DNA of 64,000 nucleotides from the NCBI RefSeq assembly GCF_041381155.1, contig NC_091145.1, positions 38,145,882 through 38,209,881 on the forward strand. The letters run 5' to 3'. Below are positions 1 through 13,800 of this stretch, piece after piece. The DNA comes from Argopecten irradians. Taxonomy: Eukaryota > Mollusca > Bivalvia > Pectinida > Pectinidae. The notes below the pieces were generated by a model. It was not told where the DNA came from, did no database searches, and was given only the letters and a program-made list of their open reading frames with translations. How positions within the stretch are numbered: position 1 is the stretch's first letter; each line of letters starts with the position of its first letter. The position numbers and the translations under genes were made by a program.

Positions 1-2470
1 AATAACTCCTAAACTCCTCCCCAATTCACTCCCATAATCCTCCCCAATTCACTCCCACACTCCTCCACATTCACTCCCACACTCCTCCTAATTCACTCCC
101 ACTCACTCCTTCCTTAAATTCACTCCCATACTCCTCCCATATAACTCCTACACTCCATCCTAATTCACTCCCAAACTCCTCCTAATCACTCCCACACTCC
201 TCCTTATTCACCCCATAACTCCTCATCAATAACTCCCTACTTATCCTCCTAATTCACTCCCACACTCCTTCCAATTCACTCCCATACTCCTCCCCAATAA
301 CTCCCACACCCCTACCTTCCCCATTCACTCCCATACTCCTCCCCAATAACTCCTACACTCCTCCTAATTCACTCCCACACTCCTTCCAATTCACTCCCAT
401 ATTCCTCCCCAATAACTCCCACACCCCTACCCTCCCCATTCACTCCCATACTCCTCCCCAATAACTCCCACACCCCTACCCTCCCCATTCACTCCCATAC
501 TCCTCCCCAATAACTCCCATACCCCTACTCTCACCAATCACTCCCATACTCCTCTCCAATAACTCCCACACCCCTACTCTCCCCAATCACTCCCATACTC
601 CTCCCAAATAACTTCCTACACTTCTTCTAATTCCCTCCCACACTCCTTCCAATTCACTCCCATACTCCTCCCCAATAACTCCCACACCCCTACCCTCCCC
701 AATCACTCCCATACTCCTCCCCAATAACTCGAACACCCCTACCTTCCCCAATCACTCCCATACTCCTCCCCAATAACTCCCACATCCTCCCTCCATCACC
801 CCTACCCTCCTAAATAACTCCCATACTCCCTCCCCAATAACTCCCCACACCCCTACCCTCCCCAATCACTCCCATACTCCTCGCCAGTAACTCCCATACC
901 CCTACTCTCCCCAATCATCACTCCATTCTCCTCGCCAATAACTCCCATACACCCCTACTCTCCCCAATCACTCCATACTCCTCCACCAATAACTCCTACA
1001 ACCCTCCCCATTCACTCCCATACTCCTCCCCAATAACATCCTACACTCCTCCCCAATTCACTCCCATAATCCTCCCAATTCACTCCCACACTCCTCCACA
1101 TTCACTCCCACACTCCTCCTAATTCACTCCCATACTCCTCATCAATAACTCCCACACTCCTCCTAATTCACTCCCACACTCCTCCTAATTCACTCCCACA
1201 CTCCTCCTAATTCACTCCCACACTCTCTCCTAATTCACTCCACTCCTCCCATTCCAATCACTCCCACTCCTCAATCAACCTCCTTCCCATTCACTCCCAT
1301 ACTCCTCCCAATAACTCCTACACTCCTCCTAATTCAGTCCCACACTCCTTCCAATTCACTCCCATACTCCTCCCCAATAACTCCCACCACCCTACTCCCC
1401 CTCCCCAATCACTCCCATAATCCTCCCCAATAACTCCCATACCCCTACTCTCACCAATCACTCCCATACTCCTCTCCAATAACTCCCACACCCCTACTCT
1501 CCCCAATCACTCCCATACTCCTCCCAAATAACTCCTACACTTCTTCTAATTCACTCCCACACTCCTTCTAATTCACTCCCATACTCCTCCCCAATAACTC
1601 CCACACCCCTACCCTCCCCAATCACTCCCATACTCCTCCCCAATAACTCGAACACCCCTACCTTCCCCAATCACTCCCATACTCCTCCCCAATAACTCCC
1701 ACACGCCTACCCTCCTAAATAACTCCCATACTCCTCCCCAATAACTCCCACACCCCTACCCTCCCCAATCACTCCCATACTCCTCGCCAATAACTCCCAT
1801 ACCCCTACTCTCCCCAATCACTTCCATTCTCCTCACCAATAACTCCTACACCCCTACCCTCCCCATTCACTCCCATACTCCTCCCCAATAACTCCTACAC
1901 TCCTCCCCAATTCACTCCCATAATCCTCCCCAATTCACTCGCACACTCCTCCACATTCACTCCCACACTCCTCCTAATTCACTCCCATACTCCTCATCAA
2001 TAACTCCTACACTCCTCCTAATTCACTCCCAAACTCCTCCTAATTCACTCCCACACTCCTCCTAATTCACTCCCACACTCCTCCTAATTCACTCCCACAC
2101 TCCTCCTAATTCACTCCCACACTCCTCCTAATTCACTCCCATACTCCTCATCAATAACTCCTACACTCCTCCTAATTCACTCCCACACTCCTTCCAATTC
2201 ACTCCCATACTCCTCCCCAATAACTCCCACACGCCTACCCTCCCCAATCACTCCCATAATCCTCCCCAATAACTCCCATACCCCTACTCTCCCCAATCAC
2301 TCCCATACTCCTTCCCAATAACTCCCACACCCCTACCCTCCCCAGTCACTCCCAAAATCCTACCCAATAACTCCTACACTCCTCCCAATTTACTCCCACA
2401 CTCCTCCCAATTCACTCCCACACTCCTTCCAATTCACTCCCACACTCCTTCCAATTCACTCGCATACTAA
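1..2470. repeat. cytosine-rich tandem array, 22-bp basic unit
   Basis: Imperfect repeats of a 22-bp unit of the form AATTCACTCCCACACTCCTC; 2041-2130 is a clean stretch at this spacing. Much of the array instead alternates a 22-bp unit with a 27-bp variant carrying CACCCCTACCCTCC, giving a composite of about 49 bp. The plus strand has almost no G, so the minus strand is G-rich with runs of GGG and GGAGG. The array is cut by the left window edge. Open frames inside it follow the repeat and do not look coding. Confidence 0.95.
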
Positions 2471-2628
2471 CTCTACCTCTACAACTTATTATATTATAGA
2501 TGAACACATGGCTACAAATTTTGAATGGGCGATTTTTCTGTCGCCAAAAAAATCGCCAAAGTCATAATTTTATCGGCAATGATTTTTTTTTCGCAAAATG
2601 CGGCATTCGCGATCGCTGACGTGAACCC
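2471..2628. repeat. non-satellite insert between two cytosine-rich arrays
   Basis: A 158-bp stretch of different composition separates the 22-bp and 44-bp arrays. It contains repeated short motifs (GGCGATTTTT, TCGCC, AAAATCGCC) and the palindrome GCGATCGC. It reads like part of a dispersed mollusc repeat, but I see no clear inverted ends or target-site duplication. Confidence 0.5.
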
Positions 2629-2990
2629 TGACTCCCCTCCCTAATCATTCCCACATTCCTCCCCCACCCCTTGCACTCTCTCTCCTTATCATTCCCACAT
2701 TCCTCCCCCACCCCTTGCACTCTCTCCTAATCATTTCCACATTCCTCCTTCACCCCTTTCACTCCCCTCCCTAATCGTTCCCACATTCCTCCCGCATCCC
2801 TTTCGCTCCCCTATCCAATCATTGCCACATTCCTCCTATACCCCAATCACTCCCCTCCCTAATCACTCCCACACTCCCTCTTCCCAAAAACTCCCATACT
2901 TCTTCCCCTTTCCATCACTTCCACACTCCACCCCTCCTTAATCACCCCCACACTGACTCCTCTCTTCATTCCTCCTCCCCAACCCCTTCC
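2629..2990. repeat. cytosine-rich tandem array, 44-bp unit
   Basis: About eight degenerate copies of a 42-44-bp unit starting TCATTCCCACATTCCTCC. The length is twice that of the 22-bp unit, and the pyrimidine-rich, G-poor composition is shared with the array to the left. It is probably a diverged dimeric derivative of the same satellite. Confidence 0.85.
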
Positions 2991-4438
2991 CGACAATTTT
3001 TTGGACTAGTGATATGATCACACATAAGAAAGTTGCAGTGATTAGCAACCATCTTAATAGATACATTTAGAAAACCGTGTTACTTACGCTATTGCACCCT
3101 GTCTTCAAATTAAAGTGGACACCGGTTGAACGGCCGGAAAGCCTCCCCAAAAAGGCTGAACAACTAAACACATAAAATAAATTAATCTAGTGATATCAGG
3201 AATACGATAATTCCATTTTTCGTATTCCGAACATGCGTGAACTGTGATTGCTTCCAGAGTAAATTGAATATCTGTTTATACTTTCACTTAAAAAAATCTG
3301 CTGATAAAAGACGTTACAAATACATATATTGATGACAGCGGATGTTTTCATTATTTTGATGAAACAATTTGTCCTATGATGATACTTACCCACCGGTATC
3401 TGAACCGTCGATATCGACATACTGAACTCCGTCCGTTGACTCCCTCTCTCTCCACCTTAGGCAAGTTTTGTCAGCGAACAATTGGAAAGCCTGGGTTAGG
3501 AATGCTGGTATTCCACTCCCTCTAACATCAGAATCCGGACTATTTTCAAAGAAAGTATCTGTTTTGAAAAATGAGTAAATATGTAAATGATAATTATTAT
3601 TCTTTACACTTTATTCATGTATCATAAAATCGACGTCAGTACAAATGTGATTAACCTCTTGGTGTCGATATTCGTATATACTCAAAAGGGAAACAATCAC
3701 AAAATTTCCTTGGCACTTCGGCTTATTCGCGCCCTTCCTTCCACATAAAAAACAGCGTCAATCTCACGAGTGGTTGTTGGGTATGTAGTTTATTTAACAC
3801 CATCGAGTTAGTATAAAATGTTACAAAAGATAGGAGCCAAACCTGTTTCTACAACAATAGGCGTTGTTATACAACTCTCAGGTTATCAGATAAATGATGC
3901 AGCTGTTGATTAACAATTTATTTATACCACAAGTGTGTAATCTCTGTAAGCAATCTGATTGGCTGAAAAGGTGACCGAACTACTTATTTCTCAATGCAAC
4001 GTCGTCATTTGTTATCGTCATCAAAAATCGAGTGACCTCAAGCTACATTGGATGTTGTGATCGCCTCCTGACATTAAAACTGCTGTTGGAAAGCGCACAA
4101 TATGCGTCGAGGTTGTTGTATGTGTCAAAAACGTGACGTCTTTATGTGACGTAAAATAATCAGTGTAACCTACTTTGACGGAAAAGGATCTTAATCTTAC
4201 TGGTGGATTTGGTATAGTAAATTAATCTGAAACGGACTTGAACTTTTAAGTAACCTTGAAAAAAATAGCATTAATAAAGTTGTTCCAAAATCAATTAATG
4301 GATTCTTTATCAAAATACGACTTTTGAATATTAATTAGTACCTTCTTGGTGATGAAAATATCACTACATCTTACTTGCATATCTCAGCAAACACACGTTA
4401 CTTATCCTCATCGTATTTATATCAGCTAAAAACGGATA
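2991..4438. other. intergenic stretch, no gene seen
   Basis: AT-rich sequence with several stops in every frame. A 74-codon minus-strand open frame at 3196-3420 has no recognisable motif and no splice sites around it. Part of 3770-3960 weakly resembles the foldback element that follows, sharing GTGGTTGTTGG and GTTACAAAA. Confidence 0.5.
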
Positions 4439-4641
4439 TAATTGTGGTAGAAACATGTCACACGACTCAAGGTTATTGGATTTGAATTTATTCCACACTC
4501 GTAAGTTATTTTTTAACAGTTACAAAACACACTCGCTAAAGCTCTTGTCTTTTGTAACTTTTAAAAAATAACTCACTCGTGTGGAATAAATTCTATATCC
4601 AACAACCACTCGTTGTGTAACCTCCTCTTCTACCACGATTA
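4439..4641. repeat. 203-bp foldback (inverted repeat) element
   Basis: The two halves are imperfect reverse complements around a centre near 4540. The outer ends are TAATTGTGGTAGAA on the left and TACCACGATTA on the right. Inner matching blocks include ATTTATTCCACACTCGTAAG against its inverse near 4560-4595. The size and structure fit a miniature foldback transposon. No target-site duplication was identified. Confidence 0.8.
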
Positions 4642-4689
4642 AGTTAGCTACCAGAAGGCCATACTAAGATAAACACTATTTAAAAAAGG

Positions 4690-5060
4690 CCTTCATTAAC
4701 ATTAAAAAATATTAATAATGTAGTAATGCATTTTGAACCATTCAGCAAATCGAATAAGTTATCAATGAATCAAGTAAGTAATGGACCCGTAATGAGTTAT
4801 CAATAGGACAAATGCATTATTGTGATTACAATAATGCATTTTAAATAATTTACGAAATAAATCAGTTGCTAAAAATCGAATAAGCAATCAGAGATTCGAA
4901 TAAGTAATCAAAGGATCGAACAATTAATAAGTTATGAAATGATCATTGTGATAATAATGCATTTTGAACCAATTACATGTAGGATGTGAATAAATACCTA
5001 ATAATCGCATACATTATGTCCATTATAGGGATTCGTTATCAGGGAATCGAATTAGTAATG
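4690..5060. repeat. degenerate duplicated AT-rich repeat
   Basis: The block containing AATAATGCATTTT, followed by AATCGAATAAG and GTAATCA-like motifs, occurs about three times (near 4715, 4825 and 4957). Spacing is irregular at 110-130 bp. It looks like an old, decayed tandem duplication with no coding content. Confidence 0.5.
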
Positions 5061-5521
5061 TAATTAGGAACTTGGAACTACAGTCAGTGCCATAACATAG
5101 TACGCAAAAGATTTTTTACTTTATATTATTAGTAATTTTACATTTTTAAAAACTCTCCAAAACAATTGCAAACGTAAAGACTTCAAAGATGACAACATAT
5201 TAAAAGCTAGTTATCTAGCGCTTATTTTCAAAAGATGTACGTTTTTCCGTCGCACATGTCTGAGTTGTGAACGAATATATCTAAACAGTATTTGATAACG
5301 CCGCCATTTCCATCTTTGTCTGTAGTAAAATGCCGTCATAAAAAATACATGTCTACACTTAAGATCAATTTAAAGGCACGGAATATATTTTAGATAAATT
5401 AAATAGGAGACCAAAAAAATCTTAGTCAGTATAATTGTTTTACTAAATAAATTAAGGTCACACACCGCGACAATTATACACAAATGCTACTAACACTACA
5501 ACGTTATGTTATGTGATACAA

Positions 5522-6225
5522 TATGTTGGCGTATGACTAGCGATCATAAGACCATAACTGTACTGATGACTAGCGGTCATAAGGCTCTAATGTTCTTATG
5601 ACTAGCAGTCATAAGGTTCTAATTGTATATATAGCTAGCAGTCATAAGGTTCTAATTGTATATATAGCTAGCAGTCATAAGGTTCTAATTGTATATATAG
5701 CTAGCAGTCATAAGGTTCTAATTGTATATATAGCTAGCAGTCATAAGGTTCTAATTGTATATATAGCTAGCAGTCATAAGGTTCTAATTGTATATATAGC
5801 TAGCAGCCATAAGGTTCTAATTGTATATATAGCTAGCAGTCATAAGGTTCTAATTGTTCTTAGGACTAGCAGTCATAAGGTTCTAATTGTATGTATAGCT
5901 AGCAGTCATAAGGTTCTAATTGTATATATAGCTAACAGTCATAAGGTTCTAATTGAACTTAGGACTAGCAGTCATAAAGTTCTAATTGTACATATAGCTA
6001 GCAGTCATAAGGCTATAATTGTACTTATGACTAGCGGTCATAAGGTTCCAATTGTACTTATAACTAGCAGTCATAAGGCTCTAATTGTACATATGACAAG
6101 CTGTCATAAGTTTCAAATTGCACTTATAACTAGCAGTCATAAGCTTCGAATTGTACTAATAACTTGCCGTCACAAGACTTTAATTGTTTTTTATAACTTG
6201 CCGTCATAAGCCTCTAATGTTACTT
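5522..6225. repeat. 33-bp tandem array of near-palindromic units
   Basis: About 21 units of 33 bp. Units from 5608 to 5950 are almost identical; both edges are more diverged. The edge units contain the 17-bp inverted repeat TATGACTAGCAGTCATA, which is reduced in the central copies to a GCTAGC core. Because 33 is a multiple of three, one plus-strand frame stays open from 5598 to 6209 and would encode an 11-residue repeat (SSHKVLIVYIA). That is expected from the period alone, and I see no promoter, splice or codon evidence for a protein. Confidence 0.95.
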
Positions 6226-6924
6226 ATTGCAATTTCTTATGTAAGTAGTTCGTTATATAGATAGATTAAATTGAAATATTAGATCATTATGGTCTAGTGA
6301 TACATGATTTTATTCCGCAAAATGAAACACGTTCTAAAAGTAATAGTCACATAGTATTGTTTTCACGAGCAAACAACATTTCCATTCTCTAGAAAAAATA
6401 ACAACAAGTGCTTATGTTTGTTAAAATTGTGTTAAGTTATCTTTCTTTTACAATTCATCAGACAGGTAACGTTTCTTCATTTTTTAAAACAAGTTAATTA
6501 TATCGTTTTAAAGCGATAATTATCGCGTTGCAAAGCGTTAATTTTTTCTTGTATAACTATACAGACTAGTTCTGTTAACTACGGCAATGAAACGTTGATA
6601 GATATAATTACAATCATGTAAGTATCTAAACCATCGTTTTACCGTGGATATATTGTATCGTTGCAATAAACGTGATGTTGCAATTGATGTCATAATTGCA
6701 TGTATTTTTACTTATTCGAAGAGGACCTACATAATATGTAATTACATAGATAACTATATGTTGTTTTATTTGAACGATACTGTTCATGAAAATGTTAAAA
6801 GGCATAACAAATGTTTGTCATACAAACTGTATTGTATATTATTTTACTATTAAAATTAAGAATCTGACATAACACGTGTCTTTTTCTCTCGTTATTCTCT
6901 ACACTCTAGTAACAGATAAACTGT
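6226..6924. other. spacer between two tandem arrays, no gene seen
   Basis: AT-rich unique-looking sequence. It holds the perfect 14-bp palindrome GCGATAATTATCGC at 6513-6526. A 69-codon frame at 6644-6853 has no family resemblance and ends in a very AT-rich tail. Confidence 0.5.
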
Positions 6925-8545
6925 AACATACCAACAGACTGAGAGAACTTTTATTATAGGGAACCTCGTTATTCTGTCACATACGTACCCAGATAACTTT
7001 TATAATAGGGAACCTCTTTATTCTGTCACATACGTACCGAAATAACTTCTATCATAGAGAACTTCTTTATTCTGTCATATACGTACCGAAATAACTTTTA
7101 TCATATAGAACAACTTTATTCTGTCATATACGTACCGAAATAACTTCTATCATAGAGAACTTCTTTATTCTGTCATATACGTACCGAAATAACTTTTATG
7201 ATAGGGAACATATTTATTCTGTCACATACGTACCGAAATAACTTTTATAATAGGGAACATATTTATTCGGTCACATACGTACCGAAATAACTTTTATAAT
7301 AGGGAACATATTTATTCTGTCACATACGTACCGAAATAACTTTTATAATAGGGAACATATTTATTCTGTCACATACGTACCGAAATAACTTTTATAATAG
7401 GGAACATATTTATTCTGTCACATACGTACCGAAATAACTTTTATAATAGGGAACCTCTTTATTCTGTCATAACTTCTATCATAGAGAACTTCTTTATTCT
7501 GTCATATACGTACCGAAATAACTTTTATGATAGGGAACATATTTATTCTGTCACATACGTACCGAAATAACTTTTATAATAGGGAACATATTTATTCGGT
7601 CACATACGTACCGAAATAACTTTTATAATAGGGAACATATTTATTCTGTCACATACGTACCGAAATAACTTTTATAATAGGGAACATATTTATTCGGTCA
7701 CATACGTACCGAAATAACTTTTATAATAGGGAACATATTTATTCTGTCACATACGTACCGAAATAACTTTTATAATAGGGAACATTTTTATTCTGTTACA
7801 TACGTACCGAAATAACTTTTATAATAGGGAACCTCTTTATTCTGTCATAACTTCTATCATAGAGAACTTCTTTATTCTGTCATATGCGTACCGAAATAAC
7901 TTCTATCATAAAGAACTTCTTTATTCTGTCATATACGTGCCGAAATCACTTTTATCATAGAGAACTTCTTTATTCTGTCATATACGTACCGAAATAACTT
8001 TTATAATAGGGAACATATTTATTCGGTCACATACGTACCGAAATAACTTTTATAATAGGGAACATATTTATATTGTCACATACGTACCGAAATAACTTTT
8101 ATAATAGGGAACATATTTATTCCGTCATATACGTACCGAAATAACTTCTATCATAGATAACTTCTTTATTCTGTCATATATACGTACATGTACCGAAATA
8201 ACTTCTATCATAGAGAACTTCTGTCACATACGTACCGAAATATTCTGTCATTTACGTACCGAGAGAACATTTATTACAGGATACCGCTTTATTCTGTCAT
8301 ATACGTTCCGAGAGAACTTTTATTACGGGATACCGCTTTATTCTGTCATATACTACTGAGAGAACTTCTATCATAAGGAACCGCTTTATTCCGTCACATA
8401 CTCCCGAGGGAACTTCTATTACGGGGAACCTCATTATGCTGTCACATACGTACGGAAAGAACTTCGGTCATAGGGAACCTCATTATGCTGTCACATACGT
8501 ACCGAGAGAACTCCGATCATAGGGAACCTGTTTATCCGGCCACAA
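6925..8545. repeat. 49-bp tandem array with higher-order structure
   Basis: About 33 copies of a 49-bp unit; the exact spacing is visible at 7321-7370. Two main subtypes alternate: one with ATAATAGGGAACATATTTAT and one with ATCATAGAGAACTTCTTTAT. A variant missing 14 bp of the unit occurs near 7470 and again near 7848, followed each time by the same series of subtypes. This shows duplication of multi-unit blocks of about seven to eight units. Copies become more divergent toward 8545. Confidence 0.95.
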
Positions 8546-9481
8546 TCCAACTGTGTCTTCTCTGGTTATAAAGCGTTTATTTTCTCTGTGTAATCGATCC
8601 TGTCCAAAAAGTCACGAAAAATATTGCTGATAAGTCGTCTAACCGATCAATCCAAAAATATTGGTCAATCCACCATAAAACAGTTTAATGAAGCCATTTA
8701 AAAATGAAAATATGATAATTCATTTTGAAAATAATACAACGTTGACGTTTATGAATACTTTGAACATATCGAAAAGGTTAATTTGGTTAACTTTGTGTTG
8801 AAACAAAACTTCCTTTCTGTTAAAATCATCTAGCTTGAAGGAAAGACATCGTTTTGAATTTAACAGCTCAACATACAGCATCGTGTTATACAATAAGTAT
8901 CATCATTATGACATTCTCGATTTACTTTGTACTTACCTTAACAATTCTATGAACATCGTTCCACTCTTCCAGCGGTTCGAACCCCCTTCCTGCCGCCTTT
9001 AAAATATCTTTATTTGTTTAAGCATGTATAGCAGCATGTAATTGTAATAGACACAATTGGAAGGTCCATATTTCCACAATTTTAGGCACGTCCATCAATG
9101 GATCAAGGTAGGACTAATTGTATCACTATTTTTCGCTTGAATTCACTCTCTATACCACTTACACGTGACCTATCTCATTCCTCCCCATAAATGCTTATCT
9201 CGCAAACGCTTACACCACGCACTACTCAGTAAATAGGTCTAGTATGATATTTTTGAATAATACGATACATTAGTTATAATCATAGCGCTGACATACTAAC
9301 CGTTTTGCAGCCGGTTTTGTCACATTTCAATTCACTCTTCATCATATTGATTTCCTCCGCAGTCAACTACCAAATGATAATTAATAAAATATGAAAGTTC
9401 AGAATTAATATGCATGAACTATATATATGTATGTATATATCTGAATACATACCGTACAAATGTATGCACATTTTTTGTAGG
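8546..9481. other. spacer between two tandem arrays, no gene seen
   Basis: AT-rich, with no splice-bounded or family-like open frame. A short ATATATATGTATGTATATAT run lies at 9420-9440. Confidence 0.5.
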
Positions 9482-10008
9482 ATAGGATAAAGGTGAGTGA
9501 AGAGTGGAGTTGATAAAATACTGAGATTAGATATAGGTGAGTGAAGTTTGGAGTTGATAAAATACTGAGATTTGATATACAGATAAGTGAAGGGTGGAGT
9601 TGATAAAATGCTGGGATTGGATATAGTTGAGTGAAGGGTGGAGTTGATAAAATGCTGGGATAGTAAGTAGATAAGTGGAGGGTGGAGTAGATGAAATGCT
9701 GGGATTGGATATAGGTGAATGAAGTTTTGAGATTATAAAATGCTTGGATTAGATAAAGTTGAGTGAAGGGTTGAGTAGATAAAATGCTGGGATTAGCTAA
9801 AGGTGAGTGAAGGTTGGAGTTGATAAAATGCTGGAATTAACTAAAGGTGAGTGAAGGTTGGAGTTGATAAAATGCTGGGATTAGGTAAAGGTGAGTGAAG
9901 GTTGGAGTTGATAAAATGCTGGGATTAGGTAAAGGTGAGTGAAGGTTGGAGTTGATAAAATGCTGGGATTAGGTAAAGGTGAGTGAAGGTTGGAGTTGAT
10001 AAAATGTT
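9482..10008. repeat. 44-bp tandem array
   Basis: Twelve units of 44 bp, each containing GGTGAGTGAAGG, GGAGTTGATAAAATGCTGGG and ATTAGGTAAA. Exact spacing is visible at 9847-9891. The right-hand units (9840-10000) are nearly identical and the left-hand ones more diverged, suggesting recent expansion on the right. The sequence is unrelated to the cytosine-rich 44-bp array at 2629. Confidence 0.95.
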
Positions 10009-10821
10009 GTGAAGATGTTATTTATACCTAAAGCAGTTTTTCTACCTTGCTTAAATGAAAATTTACATGTAGGATCGACTGTATATATAGGAATGCCACA
10101 GAACAAATGTAACTTGAAATGCACTAGACCCTCTGTTAACATCACCAACACTCTCCTCGATAATCAATGGGTTAAGATCGCATACGATCTCTACCCCTCC
10201 CCCCATTCTCATATTGATGACTGAGGCACCAGAACAGAACAGGTAATTCAGCAGTCCTTTGATGGACACCAAAAGAGCTTTATAACAGTACACTGCAGTT
10301 GGCTAAGTGGCTTTGTAGGGACCGCAGTGTCAAACCAAAAATAGATTCCTGGAAATCCCAAGAGAGGTGAATATTTCGGAGCCTGCTGATTGGATATTCA
10401 GGGCACAGCAGTTTCAAATGTTTAATGTGTAGGTTGGGCAAAACATGTAGATGTAACATATGTAATCAATATTGTAATTTCATGAATATTTTGGTCATTT
10501 TTGGTGCGGAATTCAACATAAGATGGCACCCCCCCCCTCATAAAAGTTTAGCAAGATGATAGATCTGAATTTCCTTTTATTCACAGGTATGCGAGATGCT
10601 ATTATTCAAATTAAGTGACAGATGACCAGACTTGAAAACTCCATTTAACCTGGTCAGTGGCAAACTTTAACATTGTCGAAAATCATTTGGTTCTGTGGTC
10701 TCTTATAGTAGTATGGCGTCGCTTTCTCTGAAATTTTCAATGTAATTTTTTGCTGGCTTGTGATTGGTTCAGATTTGGTCATCTGAGCTGTCTTCAGTTT
10801 TACTGTGAGATAGTCAAAATT
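10009..10821. other. spacer before the large satellite, no gene identified
   Basis: Open frames overlap on both strands between 9969 and 10293, but neither has flanking splice sites or a recognisable domain. The sequence has the look of a dispersed repeat fragment. A short C run occurs near 10528. A link to a real exon cannot be excluded without a similarity search. Confidence 0.4.
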
Positions 10822-13800
10822 CATACCTATGGTCAATGTTACTACCGTACCCCTTTGACTACCATACCTATGGTCAATGTTACTACCGTACCCCTTTGAC
10901 TACTGTACCTATGATCAATGTTACTACCGTACCCCTTTGACTATCGTACCTATGATCAATGTTACTACCGTACCCCTTTGACTACCATACCGTACCGTAC
11001 CCCTTTGACTACCATACCTATGATCAATGTTACTACCGTACCCCTTTGACTACCATACCTATGATCAATGTTACTACCGTACCCCTTTGACTACCATACC
11101 TATGATCAATGTTACTACCGTACCCCTTTGACTACCATACCTATGATCAATGTTACTACCGTACCCCTTTGACTACCATACCTATGATCAATGTTACTAC
11201 CGTACCCCTTTGACTACCATACCTATGATCAATGTTACTACCGTACCCCTTTGACTACCATACCTATGATCAATGTTACTACCGTACCCCTTTGACTACC
11301 ATACCTATGATCAATGTTACTACCGTACCCCTTTGACTACCATACCTATGATCAATGTTACTACCGTACCCCTTTGACTACCATACCTATGATCAATGTT
11401 ACTACCGTACCCCTTTGACTACCATACCTATGATCAATGTTACTACCGTACCCCTTTGACTACCATACCTATGATCAATGTTACTACCGTACCCCTTTGA
11501 CTACCGTACCTATGATCAATGTTACTACCGTACCCCTTTGACTATCATACCTATGGTCAATGTTACTACCGTACCCCTTTGACTACCATACCTATGGTCA
11601 ATGTTACTACCGTACCCCTTTGACTACCATACCTATGATCAATGTTACTACCGTACCCCTTTGACTACCGTACCTATGGTCAATGTTACTACCGTACCCC
11701 TTTGACTACCGTACCTATGATCAATGTTACTACCGTACCCCTTTGACTACCATACCTATGATCAATGTTACTACCGTACCCCTTTGACTACCGTACCTAT
11801 GATCAATGTTACTACCGTACCCCTTTGACTATCGTACCTATGATCAATGTTACTACCGTACCCCTTTGACTACCATACCTATGATCAATGTTACTACCGT
11901 ACCCCTTTGACTACCGTACCTATGATCAATGTTACTACCGTACCCCTTTGACTACCATACCTATGATCAATGTTACTACCGTACCCCTTTGACTACCGTA
12001 CCTATGATCAATGTTACTACCGTACCCCTTTGACTACCATACCTATGATCAATGTTACTACCGTACCCCTTTGACTACCGTACCTATGATCAATGTTACT
12101 ACCGTACCCCTTTGACTACCATACCTATGATCAATGTTACTACTGTACCCCTTTGACTACCATACCTATGATCAATGTTACTACCGTACCCCTTTGACTA
12201 CCATACCTATGATCAATGTTACTACCGTACCCCTTTGACTACCATACCTATGATCAATGTTACTACCGTACCCCTTTGACTACCGTACCTATGATCAATG
12301 TTACTACCGTACCCCTTTGACTACCATACCTATGATCAATGTTACTACCGTACCCCTTTGACTACCATACCTATGATCAATGTTACTACCGTACCCCTTT
12401 GACTATCATACCTACATGTATGGTCAATGTTACTACCGTACCCCTTTGACTACCATACCTATGGTCAATGTTACTACCGTACCCCTTTGACTACCGTACC
12501 TATGATCAATGTTACTACCGTACCCCTTTGACTACCATACCTATGATCAATGTTACTACCGTACCCCTTTGACTACCATACCTATGATCAATGTTACTAC
12601 CGTACCCCTTTGACTACCATACCTATGATCAATGTTACTACCGTACCCCTTTGACTACCATACCTATGATCAATGTTACTACCGTACCCCTTTGACTACT
12701 GTACCTATGGTCAATGTTACTACCGTACCTCTTTGACTACCGTACCTATGATCAATGTTACTACCGTACCTCTTTGACTACCATACCTATGGTCAATGTT
12801 ACTACCGTACCCCTTTGACTACCATACCTATGATCAATGTTACTACCGTACCCCTTTGACTACCATACCTATGATCAATGTTACTACCGTACCCCTTTGA
12901 CTACCATACCTATGATCAATGTTTACTACCGTACCCCTTTGACTACCGTACCTATGATCAATGTTACTACCGTACCCCTTTGACTACCGTACCTATGATC
13001 AATGTTACTACCGTACCCCTTTGACTACCATACCTATGATCAATGTTACTACCGTACCCCTTTGACTACCATACCTATGATCAATGTTACTACCGTACCC
13101 CTTTGACTACCGTACCTATGATCAATGTTACTACCGTACCCCTTTGACTACCGTACCTATGATCAATGTTACTACCGTACCCCTTTGACTACCGTACCTA
13201 TGATCAATGTTACTACCGTACCCCTTTGACTACCGTACCTATGATCAATGTTACTACCGTACCCCTTTGACTACCATACCTATGATCAATGTTACTACCG
13301 TACCCCTTTGACTATCATACCTATGATCAATGTTACTACCGTACCCCTTTGACTATCATACCTATGATCAATGTTACTACCGTACCCCTTTGACTACCGT
13401 ACCTATGATCAATGTTACTACCGTACCCCTTTGACTACCATACCTATGATCAATGTTACTACCGTACCCCTTTGACTACCATACCTATGGTCAATGTTAC
13501 TACCGTACCCCTTTGACTACCATACCTATGGTCAATGTTACTACCGTACCCCTTTGACTACCGTACCTATGATCAATGTTACTACCGTACCCCTTTGACT
13601 ACCGTACCTATGATCAATGTTACTACCGTACCCCTTTGACTACCATACCTATGGTCAATGTTACTACCGTACCCCTTTGACTACCGTACCTATGATCAAT
13701 GTTACTACCGTACCCCTTTGACTACCATACCTATGATCAATGTTACTACCGTACCCCTTTGACTACCATACCTATGGTCAATGTTACTACCGTACCCCTT

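Noticed and set aside
1318..1506. Gly/Trp-rich open frame on the minus strand of the cytosine-rich array
   Set aside because: Reverse reading of a G-poor satellite; no coding signal.
5598..6209. 203-codon frame encoding 11-residue repeats
   Set aside because: A 33-bp period keeps a frame open automatically. The unit's conservation follows the DNA palindrome and not codon positions, and no transcript signals are visible.
5522..10008. CRISPR-like array of regular repeats
   Set aside because: The repeats are contiguous, with no unique spacers of constant length, and the genome is eukaryotic. These are minisatellites.
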